Shown in pieces: positions 16,477 through 24,376 of a DNA stretch of 64,000 nt. The first letter of the stretch is position 1, and each line of letters opens with the position of its first letter. The DNA comes from Auraticoccus cholistanensis (GTDB lineage Bacteria > Actinomycetota > Actinomycetes > Propionibacteriales > Propionibacteriaceae). The position numbers were made by a program, and so were the translations under genes. The notes beneath the pieces are model-generated. The model saw only the letters and a list, made by a program, of their open reading frames with translations. It was not told where the DNA came from and made no database searches. The stretch lies in assembly GCF_009742705.1 (NCBI RefSeq), contig NZ_WPCU01000010.1, forward strand, positions 569,327-633,326, read 5' to 3'.

Positions 16477-18081
16477 TCACCGGGCGGGGCGGCGCAGCAG
16501 CCGTCCCGCCCGCTCGCCGGTGACGGCCTGGTCGCTCCAGGCCAGCCGGCCGGCGACCCACACCTTCTCCACACCCGTGGCCAGCTGCCAGGGCTCGGTG
16601 AAGGTCGAGCGGTCCGCCACCCGGTCCGGGTCCAGCAGCACCAGGTCCGCGACGGCCCCCGGACGCAGCACGCCCCGGTCGGCCAGCCGGATCCGGCGGG
16701 CCGGCAGGCCGGTCATCTTGTGCACCGCCTCGGGCAGGGTCAGCACGCCCAGCTCGCGGACGTAGCGGGCCAGCACCCGGGCGAAGGTGCCGAAGCTGCG
16801 CGGGTGGGGCCGTCCCTCGCCCTCGGGTCGCAGCACCCAGCCGTCGCTGGCCACCGACACCCGGGGGTGGCGCAGCACCTGCACCACGTCGTCCTCGGCC
16901 AGGGCGTGGTTCACCATCGCCACCCCGGCGCCGTGGGCGGTGAGCACGTCCAGCATCACCTCGGTGCTGCCGACCCCGCGCTCGGCGGCGAGCTCGGCCA
17001 GGCTGCGCCCGACCGCCCAGGCCCAGGGGCCGGGGCTGACCGAGGAGAGCACCACGCCAGCCGGGTCGAAGGCCCGTCCGCTGCGCTCCTCGACCGCGGC
17101 CGCCACCCGGGCGCGGGTGGCGGGGTCGGCCAGCCGGGCCTGCATGGCCTCGGGGCCGCCGTCGAGGGCCCAGCCGGGCAGCCGGGACATCAGCGAGGTG
17201 GAGGTGGCCGTGTAGGGGTAGACGTCGGCCTGCACGTCGACGCCGTCCGCGACCGCCTCGTCCACCAGGTCCAGCACCGTGCCCACCGTGCCGTGGTAGG
17301 CGGGGCCGATCGCCTTGAGGTGGCTGAGCTCCAGACCGACCCCGGTGGCCCGCGAGTGGTCCAGGGCCTCCCGGACGGCGTCGACCAGACCGGCGGACTC
17401 GTCGCGGATGTGGGTGGAGTGCACCAGACCGGCCGAGGCGGCCACCGCCAGCAGGGCGCGCACCTCGGCCTCGTCGGCGAAGGTGCCGGGGGCGTAGATC
17501 AGCCCGGTGCTGAGTCCGACGGCGCCGGCCCGTGCGGCGGCGCGCACGGCCGCGGCCATCCGCTCCATCTCCGCCGGCGTGGCGGCCCGCTCGTCGGGTC
17601 CCACCACGGCGGCCCGGACCGTGCAGTGCCCCACCTGGGTGGCCACGTTGACCGCGGGCCGGACCCGCTCCACCGCGCGGGCGAAGCCGTCGGCGTCGTC
17701 CCAGTCCCAGGCCAGCTCCTCCTCGGCCAGGAAGCGGGTGGCGCGCCGCACCCAGCCCGCCTCGTCCACCGGGAACGGGCTGAACCCGCAGTTGCCGACG
17801 AGCAGGGTGGTGACGCCCTGCGCCAGCTGGGTGTCGGCGGCCGGCCAGGCGCCCACGGTGAAGTCGGCGTGGGAGTGCAGGTCGACGAAGCCCGGGCAGA
17901 GCACCAGCCCGTCCGCCGCCACGACCTCCGCGCCCCGGGTGTCGCGGAGCCGGGGACCCAGCGCCACCACCCGGTCACCCGCGACGGCCACGTCGGTCCG
18001 CACCGGGTCCGCGCCGGTGCCGTCGACCACCAGCGCGCCGGTCACCACCAGCTCGGGCTGCCGCGCGGTGACGGCGCTCAC
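16477..18081 (-). CDS. N-acyl-D-amino-acid deacylase (D-aminoacylase)
   Basis: A protein of 534 aa of the amidohydrolase superfamily. It carries the D-aminoacylase zinc ligands: H69-S-H71-A-D73, the characteristic bridging C98 in VGNCGFS, H224 (STHIRDES) and H254 (LSHLKA). The enzyme hydrolyses N-acyl-D-amino acids to free D-amino acids and the acyl acid. No signal peptide is present. Its GTG start overlaps the stop of the upstream permease gene by 4 nt, so it is the last gene of the operon starting at 22151. D-glutamate- or D-aspartate-specific deacylases of the same fold are alternatives; the sequence does not decide the side chain. Confidence 0.9.
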   Translation of the reverse strand: MSAVTARQPELVVTGALVVDGTGADPVRTDVAVAGDRVVALGPRLRDTRGAEVVAADGLVLCPGFVDLHSHADFTVGAWPAADTQLAQGVTTLLVGNCGFSPFPVDEAGWVRRATRFLAEEELAWDWDDADGFARAVERVRPAVNVATQVGHCTVRAAVVGPDERAATPAEMERMAAAVRAAARAGAVGLSTGLIYAPGTFADEAEVRALLAVAASAGLVHSTHIRDESAGLVDAVREALDHSRATGVGLELSHLKAIGPAYHGTVGTVLDLVDEAVADGVDVQADVYPYTATSTSLMSRLPGWALDGGPEAMQARLADPATRARVAAAVEERSGRAFDPAGVVLSSVSPGPWAWAVGRSLAELAAERGVGSTEVMLDVLTAHGAGVAMVNHALAEDDVVQVLRHPRVSVASDGWVLRPEGEGRPHPRSFGTFARVLARYVRELGVLTLPEAVHKMTGLPARRIRLADRGVLRPGAVADLVLLDPDRVADRSTFTEPWQLATGVEKVWVAGRLAWSDQAVTGERAGRLLRRPAR

Positions 18082-19511
18082 GTGGTGAACCACAGGATCA
18101 GCGCGTACATCGCGCAGGCGGGGACGAGCACGGCCCAGCCCGTGATCAGCATGTTGCGCAGGTTGGTGGAGCGGGCCAGACCCATCGCGCCGACCATGTT
18201 GCCGTTGGGGAAGGGCCCGTAGGTGTCGGCCTTGGAGGCGAACAGCATGGTGACCACCCAGGCGCCCGCGGAGACGCCGAGGGTGGACTGCAGCGGGCCG
18301 AACACCTCGTCCAGCAGCACCACCTGGGCGGCGGTGGCCCCGGGGACGCCGACCCACCCGAGGGCGGCGACGACCAGGGTGAAGGCGAAGGCCGAGCCCT
18401 GGGCCAGGTCGTCCCCGACCGCGGCCAGCACCACGTCGAAGGGGGCCAGCAGGTCGATGATGGCGAACAGCGCCGCCAGCAGCCAGAACAGGATGAGGAT
18501 GCTGATCAGCGAGGCGCCGCCGCGGTACATGGCCGAGAGGATGCGGCCGGGCTCGAGCCCGCCGGCCAGGCCGGTCAGCACGCCGAGCACCGGCAGGGCC
18601 AGCAGCGGGAAGGAGGTGCCGGCCTCGGTCACGGTGGCGTAGACGACGCTGACCAGCAGCGCGACGGTGAACACCGCGGTGGCGCGGCCGGCGCGGGCGG
18701 GCACCTCGGTGGTCTCGGCGCCGATGGAGGCCGGGTCGTAGTCGTCCCCGGTGCCCTCGGTGCGCCGCTGCATCCAGCGGACGACCACCACGCCCCAGAC
18801 GATCGACAGCACGGCCAGCGGCGCGGCGCCGTAGCCGAGGTAGGTGAGGTAGCCGACCTCCGCGGCGGTCATCACCGCGACGTTGGAGCCGGCGAAGGGG
18901 GCCACGGCCAGACCGGCGCAGCCGCCGATGAACAGCGCCGCCGCGGTGGCCGAGCGCGTGAACCCGAGCCGGGCGGCGATCGGCAGCAGGATCGGGGCGG
19001 CGATGGCCAGGGCGCCGGCGAGCGTGCCGAGGGCCGCCACCAGCACCAGGCAGGCCAGCATCATGCCCACCAGGACCGCGGTGCGGGAGCTCTCCCCCAC
19101 CATCCGCATCACCCAGGACACGATCGTCTGCGCCACCCCGGTGACCTTGAGCACCTCGCCGGTGGCCGCGCCGAGCACGATGATCAGACCGATCATGGTG
19201 ATCGAGTCGCCCAGCCCCTCGCCCAGCAGGTTGCCGGTCTCCAGCGGGCTCAGCTGGGCCACCAGCAGGCCGCTGACCAGCGCCACCACGGTGGCCACCA
19301 CGATGTCCATCCCGAGCAGGCAGAGCACCGCGTAGAGCACGATGGGCAGCAGCCCCCACAGCGTGGGAGCCGGCCCCAGGAAGCCGGCGACCACCGCCAG
19401 CGCCAGACCGATCCCGCTCACCACCCCCAGCACGGCGCGTCGTCGCCGTGAGAGGACGACCTCGTAGGCGTTGCCGGACTCCTCACGGGTGTCCGTCGTG
19501 GGGCTGCTCAT
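18078..19511 (-). CDS. Multi-helix permease (NhaC/GntP-like ion-transporter superfamily)
   Basis: A protein of 477 aa with about twelve predicted membrane helices, a hydrophilic 20-residue N-terminus and a short charged central loop (EGTGDDYDPASIG). The sequence resembles carboxylate or Na+/H+ antiporter-type permeases of the ion-transporter superfamily rather than ABC or MFS proteins; I cannot name the exact family. The ATG at 19511 follows GAGGA. Position between the racemase and D-aminoacylase genes suggests import of N-acyl-amino acids or D-amino acids. An unusual GTGCA/GTGCT repeat tract occupies its upstream spacer. Confidence 0.8.
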   Translation of the reverse strand: MSSPTTDTREESGNAYEVVLSRRRRAVLGVVSGIGLALAVVAGFLGPAPTLWGLLPIVLYAVLCLLGMDIVVATVVALVSGLLVAQLSPLETGNLLGEGLGDSITMIGLIIVLGAATGEVLKVTGVAQTIVSWVMRMVGESSRTAVLVGMMLACLVLVAALGTLAGALAIAAPILLPIAARLGFTRSATAAALFIGGCAGLAVAPFAGSNVAVMTAAEVGYLTYLGYGAAPLAVLSIVWGVVVVRWMQRRTEGTGDDYDPASIGAETTEVPARAGRATAVFTVALLVSVVYATVTEAGTSFPLLALPVLGVLTGLAGGLEPGRILSAMYRGGASLISILILFWLLAALFAIIDLLAPFDVVLAAVGDDLAQGSAFAFTLVVAALGWVGVPGATAAQVVLLDEVFGPLQSTLGVSAGAWVVTMLFASKADTYGPFPNGNMVGAMGLARSTNLRNMLITGWAVLVPACAMYALILWFTT

Positions 19512-19533
19512 CTCGTCCTCTTCCTCGTCGTAC

Positions 19534-19572
19534 GTGCTGTGCTGTGCAGTGCAGTGCAGTAAGTGCAGTGCA
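19534..19572. repeat. Tandem pentanucleotide repeat (GTGCT/GTGCA)
   Basis: Two GTGCT units, three GTGCA units, an imperfect GTAA and two more GTGCA units lie in the 71-bp spacer between the racemase and permease genes, 23 bp upstream of the permease start. All other junctions of this operon overlap by 4 nt. Pentamer tracts can vary by slipped-strand mispairing, which would change the leader length here. Confidence 0.8.
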
Positions 19573-19582
19573 GGGCGCGCGC

Positions 19583-20737
19583 TCAGGCGCGCAGGGTGAG
19601 CTGGTCGAGGCGGTGCTCGGCCAGCGTGTCCGGGTCCACCTCGAAGCCCACCCCGGGCCGGGTGGGTACGGCGACGACGCCGCGGTCGGCGCGGACGCCG
19701 TCCACCACGACGTCGCGGGCGTAGTACTTGTCCCACGAGGAGACGTCGCTGGGCAGCGTGAAGCCGGGCAGCGAGGAGAGCGCGACGTTGGCGGCGCGAC
19801 CGATGCCGAACTCGTGCATGCCCCCGCACCAGACGTCGACGCCGTGCTCGCGCGCCAGGTCGTGGGCGGCCACGGCGGCGGTCAGCCCGCCCATCCGCGA
19901 CACCTTGATGTTGAGCACCGAGCCGGCGCGCAGGGCCAGCATGGTGCGCAGGTCGTCCAGCTCCTCCACCGACTCGTCGAGGCAGACCGGGGTGTCGACC
20001 TCGGCGGCGAACCGGGCCGAGGTCAGCCAGTTCCGGGGGGCGAAGGGCTGCTCGATCATGGTCAGCCCGAAGTCGTCGAGGCGGCGCAGCACGGCGAGGT
20101 GCTCCTCGCTGCCGGAGTAGGCGCCGTTGGCGTCGACGTGCAGGGCGAGGTCGCCGAAGGCCTCGCGGACCACCCGGACCGGCTCGACGTCCCAGCCCGG
20201 GGCGATCTTGAGCTTGACCCGCGGGTAGCCGAGGTCGACGTGGTGCTGCACCTGCGCCAGCAGCTCGTCGAGGGTGTCCTCGATGCCGAGCGAGACTCCG
20301 GCCACCACCTCGGTGCGGGTGCCGCCCAGCAGCTCCGCCAGCGGGCGACCGGTGCGCGCGGAGTGCAGCGTCCAGACCGCGGCGTCGACACCGGCCTTGG
20401 CGAACTGGTGGCCGCGCACCCGCGACCAGGTGGCCGAGGCGTCGCGGGGGCCGCTCAGCTCGGTGCCCAGCAGCGTGGGCAGCAGGTGCTGCTCGGCGAC
20501 CAGCCAGCTGGTGCCCACGGTGTCGGGGCAGTAGTAGGGGGCGCTGGGTGAGGCGATCTCGCCCCAGCCGACCGTGCCGTCGGAGGCGTGCAGCTCCACC
20601 AGCACGTGCTCGAGGTGGCTCTTGGCGTGGCTGCTGGTGCGGAAGGTGTGCACCAGCGGCAGCCGGACCCGGTGCAGCACCGCGGTCACCACGGTCAGGG
20701 GTGCGTCGCTCGACGGGGTGGTGGTCTGCTCGGTCAC
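19583..20737 (-). CDS. Enolase-superfamily N-acylamino-acid racemase / o-succinylbenzoate synthase-like enzyme
   Basis: A protein of 384 aa of the muconate-lactonizing subgroup, MenC/NSAR branch. The acid-base lysines are present as K175-L-K177 and K278 (LNIKVSRMGG), and the Mg2+ ligands are D202 (HVDANGAYSG), E229 (MIEQPF) and D254 (CLDES). Members of this branch synthesise o-succinylbenzoate for menaquinone, racemise N-succinyl or N-acetyl amino acids, or do both. No other men gene is nearby, whereas a D-aminoacylase, a GNAT acyltransferase and an M20 hydrolase are, so racemisation of N-acylamino acids is favoured. GTG 20737 overlaps the SIS gene stop as GTGA. Confidence 0.88.
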   Translation of the reverse strand: MTEQTTTPSSDAPLTVVTAVLHRVRLPLVHTFRTSSHAKSHLEHVLVELHASDGTVGWGEIASPSAPYYCPDTVGTSWLVAEQHLLPTLLGTELSGPRDASATWSRVRGHQFAKAGVDAAVWTLHSARTGRPLAELLGGTRTEVVAGVSLGIEDTLDELLAQVQHHVDLGYPRVKLKIAPGWDVEPVRVVREAFGDLALHVDANGAYSGSEEHLAVLRRLDDFGLTMIEQPFAPRNWLTSARFAAEVDTPVCLDESVEELDDLRTMLALRAGSVLNIKVSRMGGLTAAVAAHDLAREHGVDVWCGGMHEFGIGRAANVALSSLPGFTLPSDVSSWDKYYARDVVVDGVRADRGVVAVPTRPGVGFEVDPDTLAEHRLDQLTLRA

Positions 20738-21405
20738 GGGGTCTCCCGGGTGTAGAGGGCGAGCTGGTCGCTGAGGGCCTCCCGCTCCGCCAGCCGGCGA
20801 CGGGCGCCCTTCGCGCTGGCGGTGGAGAGGGTGGTCAGCAGGTGGGCCACCGACACCACGGCGGTCGCGGAGTCGACGTGGCTGGCGCTGGTGGTGGGGA
20901 CGGTGATCACGGTGGCGGCCACCTGCGCGACGGGCGAGTCGGCGGCGTCGGTGAGGGCCACCACGGTGCCGCCCCGCTCGGCGAAGAGCCGGGCCAGCGA
21001 GGCGGTCTCGGGACGGTAGCGGCGCAGCGACACCGCCACCAGGACGTCGGTGGTGCGGACGTCGGTGAGCACGTCCAGACCGCGGCCGGAGGCGGCGTCG
21101 ACGAGCTGCACCTGGGAGAGCCCGACCCCGAGGTCGGTGCTGAGCAGGTGGGCCAGCGCGTAGGACTTGCCGGCGCCGGCGACGACCCGGCGCCGCGCGG
21201 CCACCACCTGCTGGGCCGCCCGCAGGACCGAGCCGTCGGCGACCAGGTCGCCGAGGCCGCGCTGCAGGGTGGCCAGCTCGCGCTCCACCACCCGCTGCTG
21301 CAGGGCCTCGGCCGTGGTCGGGCGTCCCAGCCGGGCGCCGTAGCGCTGCGAGGGGCTGCTGAGCCGGGTGTCCTCGGGCGGCGGGACGTCGGCGCGGCCG
21401 GTCAC
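20734..21405 (-). CDS. SIS-domain protein related to RpiR regulators but lacking the HTH
   Basis: A protein of 223 aa. Residues 55-190 form a SIS (sugar isomerase) domain with the phosphosugar-binding start RRRVVAGAGKSYALA. RpiR/MurR regulators have an N-terminal HTH of about 75 residues before this; here only about 55 residues precede it and they show no HTH. An upstream extension is excluded because the GTG start overlaps the stop of the GNAT gene by 4 nt. It may be a ligand-sensing partner, an isomerase, or a regulator that has lost DNA binding. The function is unknown; its operon position suggests it serves N-acylamino-acid metabolism. Confidence 0.75.
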   Translation of the reverse strand: MTGRADVPPPEDTRLSSPSQRYGARLGRPTTAEALQQRVVERELATLQRGLGDLVADGSVLRAAQQVVAARRRVVAGAGKSYALAHLLSTDLGVGLSQVQLVDAASGRGLDVLTDVRTTDVLVAVSLRRYRPETASLARLFAERGGTVVALTDAADSPVAQVAATVITVPTTSASHVDSATAVVSVAHLLTTLSTASAKGARRRLAEREALSDQLALYTRETP

Positions 21406-22151
21406 CGCTCCTCCGGGTGGGCCAGCAGGTAGACCGAGCGGTCGTCGTCCAGACGCCGGCAGCCGGCGGCCACGAAGCCCTCGGCGGCCTGCTGCTGCAG
21501 GGTGTGCACCACCCGGGTCGAGAGCCCCGGGTCACGGCGGGGGCGGGCCGGCACGACCAGCAGCCGCAGCCCCGCCGCGGCGGCCACCCCACCCGGGCCG
21601 AGGTCTGGGCCCACGAGGTCGTCCAGCCCGGGGACGTCCAGCGGCGTCCGGGGGTGACGCAGGTCCCACTGCACCACCAGCCGGTGCTCGCCGGGGCCGA
21701 AGAGGTCGGGGACGACCTCGTGGCCGACCGCGCCGAGGACGTCGAGGTTGAAGTGGGCGTTGACGGCCAGCAGCGGGTCGAAGGACCAGCGCATCTGCTG
21801 CAGCCCCAGGGCCAGGGCGCGCTCGCGCTGGGCGTGCTTGATCCGCCGGCCCAGGCCGCGGGACTGCCACTCCGGGGAGATCACCACCGCCTGGCTGTAG
21901 TGGAAGGGCCGTCCCGCCTCGAGCCCGGTCCAGCCGTAGGCGAAGGCGACCAGCCGGCCGTCGCCGTCGCGGGCGCCGAGCGCGATCCCGCCGTGGCGCA
22001 GCATCGACAGCAGCAGCCGCGGGTTCAGCGCGGTGCCGGGGTCGAGGTAGCCGAAGACGCGCCGGTAGAGCGCCGAGGCCTCGGCCAGCTCCTCGGCGCC
22101 GGTCACCTCGACCAGCGTGGGATCTCCCACCGTGCCCTCCTCGGATGTCAT
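21402..22151 (-). CDS. GNAT-family N-acyltransferase (COG3375-like)
   Basis: A protein of 249 aa. The acyl-CoA pyrophosphate-binding region is SRGLGRRIKHAQRERALA (about 113-130), followed by WSFDPLLAVNAHFNL, which is typical of the COG3375 branch. Members of that branch stand beside N-succinylamino-acid racemases in Bacillales, where a GNAT protein succinylates D-amino acids. It is the first gene of a five-gene operon. The ATG at 22151 has no Shine-Dalgarno, but a TACGTT -10 box ends 8 nt upstream, so the mRNA is probably leaderless. Substrate and acyl donor are inferred, not visible in the sequence. Confidence 0.85.
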   Translation of the reverse strand: MTSEEGTVGDPTLVEVTGAEELAEASALYRRVFGYLDPGTALNPRLLLSMLRHGGIALGARDGDGRLVAFAYGWTGLEAGRPFHYSQAVVISPEWQSRGLGRRIKHAQRERALALGLQQMRWSFDPLLAVNAHFNLDVLGAVGHEVVPDLFGPGEHRLVVQWDLRHPRTPLDVPGLDDLVGPDLGPGGVAAAAGLRLLVVPARPRRDPGLSTRVVHTLQQQAAEGFVAAGCRRLDDDRSVYLLAHPEER

Positions 22152-22159
22152 CGATACGG

Positions 22160-22165
22160 AACGTA
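22160..22165 (-). promoter_or_regulatory. -10 box for the GNAT-led operon (leaderless)
   Basis: TACGTT read on the minus strand, separated by 8 nt from the ATG at 22151. No -35 match is visible at the usual distance. Confidence 0.45.
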
Positions 22166-22203
22166 TGCGCGTCGTGACGGTCGCCGCGACCTCGCTGCCC
22201 GAG

Positions 22204-22229
22204 CGTCCCACGCTGTGGGACGGCCGTCC
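22204..22229. promoter_or_regulatory. Overlapping palindromes in the divergent GNAT/M20 promoter region
   Basis: CGTCCCAC (22204-22211) and GTGGGACG (22215-22222) form an exact 8-bp inverted repeat with a 3-bp centre. The 12-bp perfect palindrome GGACGGCCGTCC (22218-22229) overlaps it. The site lies about 40-65 bp upstream of the GNAT -10 box, and is a good candidate operator shared by both transcription units. Confidence 0.55.
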
Positions 22230-22247
22230 AAATCGGGGAACACGTGC

Positions 22248-22274
22248 CCGACGGCGAGGAGGTGTCGCCGTCGG
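22248..22274 (+). promoter_or_regulatory. 10-bp perfect stem-loop with GGAGG in the loop
   Basis: CCGACGGCGA (22248-22257) pairs exactly with TCGCCGTCGG (22265-22274); the 7-nt loop reads GGAGGTG. It lies 26 bp before the M20 start codon and about 12 bp upstream of the TAAGGT -10-like box. If transcription starts further upstream, the loop would display an SD-like sequence; otherwise it is an operator-type inverted repeat. Confidence 0.5.
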
Positions 22275-22285
22275 CACCACGCCGA

Positions 22286-22291
22286 TAAGGT
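22286..22291 (+). promoter_or_regulatory. -10 box for the M20 gene (leaderless)
   Basis: TAAGGT followed by 8 nt and the ATG at 22300, the same geometry as the divergent GNAT promoter. No convincing -35 hexamer. Confidence 0.45.
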
Positions 22292-22299
22292 ACGGATGC

Positions 22300-23397
22300 A
22301 TGACGGACAACCTGCTGGACCGGGTGGCGGCGCTGGTGGCGGTCGAGAGCCCGACCGGTGACCTGGAGGCCCTCGCCGCCGCCGCGGAGGCGGTCCGCGC
22401 GCTGCTGGCGCCGCTGGGCGGGCGGCTGCGCGAGCACCCCGGCGAGATGGGCACCCACCTGGTGCTGGAGCTGGACGGCCACGGCTCGGACTCGGCGCCC
22501 GTGCTCCTGGTGGGGCACTACGACACGGTCTGGCCCGTCGGCACGCTGCAGCGGATGCCCTGGACGGTCGCCGACGGCGTGGCCCGCGGGCCCGGCGGCT
22601 ACGACATGAAGAGCGGGCTCGTGGTCGCCGCGGCGGCGCTCTCCGACGTGCTGGCCTCCGGCCGCCCGCACCCGCCGGTGCGGCTGGTGGTGGTCGCCGA
22701 CGAGGAGGTGGGCTCGCCGACCTCGACGCCGCTGCTGCGCTCGCTGGCCGAGGGCGCCCGCGCCGCGCTCGGCTTCGAGTCGCCCCACCCCGGCGGGCCG
22801 CTCAAGCGGGGGCGCCACGGCAGCACCCGGCTGCGGCTGCGGGTGGGCGGGCGCAGCGCCCACGCCGCGCTGGACCCGGGCTCGGGGATCTCCGCGGTGG
22901 ACGAGCTGGTCGACCAGCTGGTGCGGCTGCGGGCGCTGGTGGACCGCCCCGGGGTGCTGTGCAACGTCGGCTCGCTGACCGCCCCGGGACGCACCAACGT
23001 GGTCACCGACGCCGCCGAGGCCGAGATCGGGCTGCGCTTCGCCGACCCTGCGGTGGAGCAGGAGGTGATGGCCGCGGTGCGGGCGATGGCACCGGTGCGG
23101 GCCGGGGCACGGCTGGAGGTCGAGGTGCTCAGCTCCCGGCCGGCGTGGGTGCCGGCCGGGTCCGACGAGCTGCTCACCACCGCGCTGCGGGTGGCCGCCG
23201 TGCTGGGCGTGGAGCTGGACCCGGCGCCCGCGGCCGGCGGCGCCGACACCAACACCACGGGCTCGCTGGGGGTGCCGACCCTGGACGGTCTGGGCCCCTG
23301 GGGTGCCGGGGCGCACGCCGAGCACGAGCAGTTCGAGGTGGCGGCCCTGGAGCAGCGGCGCCGGCTGGTGGCCGAGCTGCTGCTGGCGCTGGCCTGA
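22300..23397 (+). CDS. M20-family metallohydrolase (carboxypeptidase G2-like; candidate N-acyl-L-amino-acid deacylase)
   Basis: A protein of 365 aa with the M20 di-zinc ligands and catalytic residues: H73-Y-D75 (GHYDTVWPVGT), D102 (GGYDMKSG), E135-E136 (ADEEVGS) and a C-terminal H in GAHAEHE. The lid or dimerisation domain lies about 175-285. M20 enzymes cleave amide bonds of N-acyl-L-amino acids or peptides. Divergent from the GNAT-racemase-D-aminoacylase operon, it fits the L-desuccinylase/deacylase step of the NSAR pathway. Carboxypeptidase activity remains possible. The ATG lacks an SD sequence. Confidence 0.87.
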   Translation: MTDNLLDRVAALVAVESPTGDLEALAAAAEAVRALLAPLGGRLREHPGEMGTHLVLELDGHGSDSAPVLLVGHYDTVWPVGTLQRMPWTVADGVARGPGGYDMKSGLVVAAAALSDVLASGRPHPPVRLVVVADEEVGSPTSTPLLRSLAEGARAALGFESPHPGGPLKRGRHGSTRLRLRVGGRSAHAALDPGSGISAVDELVDQLVRLRALVDRPGVLCNVGSLTAPGRTNVVTDAAEAEIGLRFADPAVEQEVMAAVRAMAPVRAGARLEVEVLSSRPAWVPAGSDELLTTALRVAAVLGVELDPAPAAGGADTNTTGSLGVPTLDGLGPWGAGAHAEHEQFEVAALEQRRRLVAELLLALA

Positions 23398-23411
23398 GCC
23401 CGGCGGCCCCG

Positions 23412-23425
23412 GCCCGGCACCGGGC
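23412..23425. terminator. Possible short terminator hairpin
   Basis: GCCCGG and CCGGGC are inverted with a 2-4-nt loop between the convergent M20 and DUF3097 genes. Short and without T tract; weak evidence. Confidence 0.25.
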
Positions 23426-23436
23426 GCCGGAGCGGG

Positions 23437-24309
23437 CTACTCCGTCTCGAGGTGGTCGGCGGTCACGAAGTCGATCAGCTTCTCGACCTCGGTGTTGAGC
23501 CGCGGGTCCAGGTCGTTCCAGCTGCGGACCCGGCCCAGCACGTGCTGCCAGGCGCGGGCGATGTCGGCCTGGTCCCGGTGCGGCCAGCCCAGCCGGGCGC
23601 AGACCCCGCTCTTCCAGTCCTCGCCGCGCGGCACGGTGGGCCAGGCGTCGATGTCGAGCCGCTCGGGCCGGACCGCCTCCCAGATGTCGATGAAGCGGTG
23701 CCCGTTGACCATCACCCACGGCCCGAACCGGCCGGCCGAGACCTGCTCGGCGATCCGGGACTCCTTCGAGCCGGGGACCAGGTGGTCGACCAGCACGCCC
23801 AGCCGGCGGCCCTGCTCGGGGGCGAACTGCTCCACCACGGCCGGCAGGTCGTCGATCCCGCCCAGGAACTCCACCACCACGCCGACGTGGCGCAGGTCAT
23901 CGCCCCAGATCTTCTCCACCAGCTCGGCGTCGTGGCGGCCCTCGACGTAGATCCGGCTGGGCAGCGCCACCCGGGCGGGGCGACGCGGCCCGACCCGCGA
24001 GCCGGAGGCGGTGTGGGTGGCGCCCCGGGCCGCCCCCGCCCCGGTCGAGCGCGACGGCGCCCGCAGCGCCACCGGCTGGCCCTCGAGCAGGAACCCCGCC
24101 CCGAGGGGGAAGCTGCGCACCTTGCCGCGACGGTCCTCCAGCACGACGATGCCGTTCTCCCAGCGCAGCACCGCCCCGCAGAAGCCCGAGGCGGCGTCCT
24201 CGACGACCATCCCCACGCTGAGCACCTGGTCGGTGGAGGTCTTGCGTCCCTGCTGCTGCCAGCCGGGACGCAGGACGTCGGAGCCGTAGCGGTTCGTCGG
24301 TCGAGGCAC
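23437..24309 (-). CDS. DUF3097 domain protein
   Basis: A protein of 290 aa belonging to the actinobacterial DUF3097 family, recognised from MPRPTNRYGSDVLRPGW at the start and the conserved IYVEGRHDAELVEKIWGDDL (about 138-157), which resembles the E and DxD parts of a TOPRIM fold (also VLVDHLVPGSKE). Function is unknown; a nucleic-acid or nucleotide-related role is only suggested by the fold. It stands just downstream of hemW in the same direction, its usual neighbour in the lepA-hemW-hrcA region. Confidence 0.9.
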   Translation of the reverse strand: MPRPTNRYGSDVLRPGWQQQGRKTSTDQVLSVGMVVEDAASGFCGAVLRWENGIVVLEDRRGKVRSFPLGAGFLLEGQPVALRAPSRSTGAGAARGATHTASGSRVGPRRPARVALPSRIYVEGRHDAELVEKIWGDDLRHVGVVVEFLGGIDDLPAVVEQFAPEQGRRLGVLVDHLVPGSKESRIAEQVSAGRFGPWVMVNGHRFIDIWEAVRPERLDIDAWPTVPRGEDWKSGVCARLGWPHRDQADIARAWQHVLGRVRSWNDLDPRLNTEVEKLIDFVTADHLETE

Positions 24310-24376
24310 CCGAGGAGCCTAGGTCACGGACCTCCGCTCCCCGGCGAAGGAGCGTCGGCGCGCCCTGGCCCGGGGG

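Noticed and set aside
16455..16485. Terminator between importer permease 2 and D-aminoacylase gene
   Set aside because: GGTGA/TCACC symmetry exists, but the inner loop is too small for a sound hairpin; not annotated.
19534..19572. Transposon end or integration site
   Set aside because: Short pentamer repeat only; no inverted terminal repeats, target duplication or recombinase gene nearby.
19583..20737. Menaquinone biosynthesis gene menC
   Set aside because: The fold and residues fit the MenC branch, but no other men gene is near and the neighbours favour N-acylamino-acid racemisation; symbol withheld.
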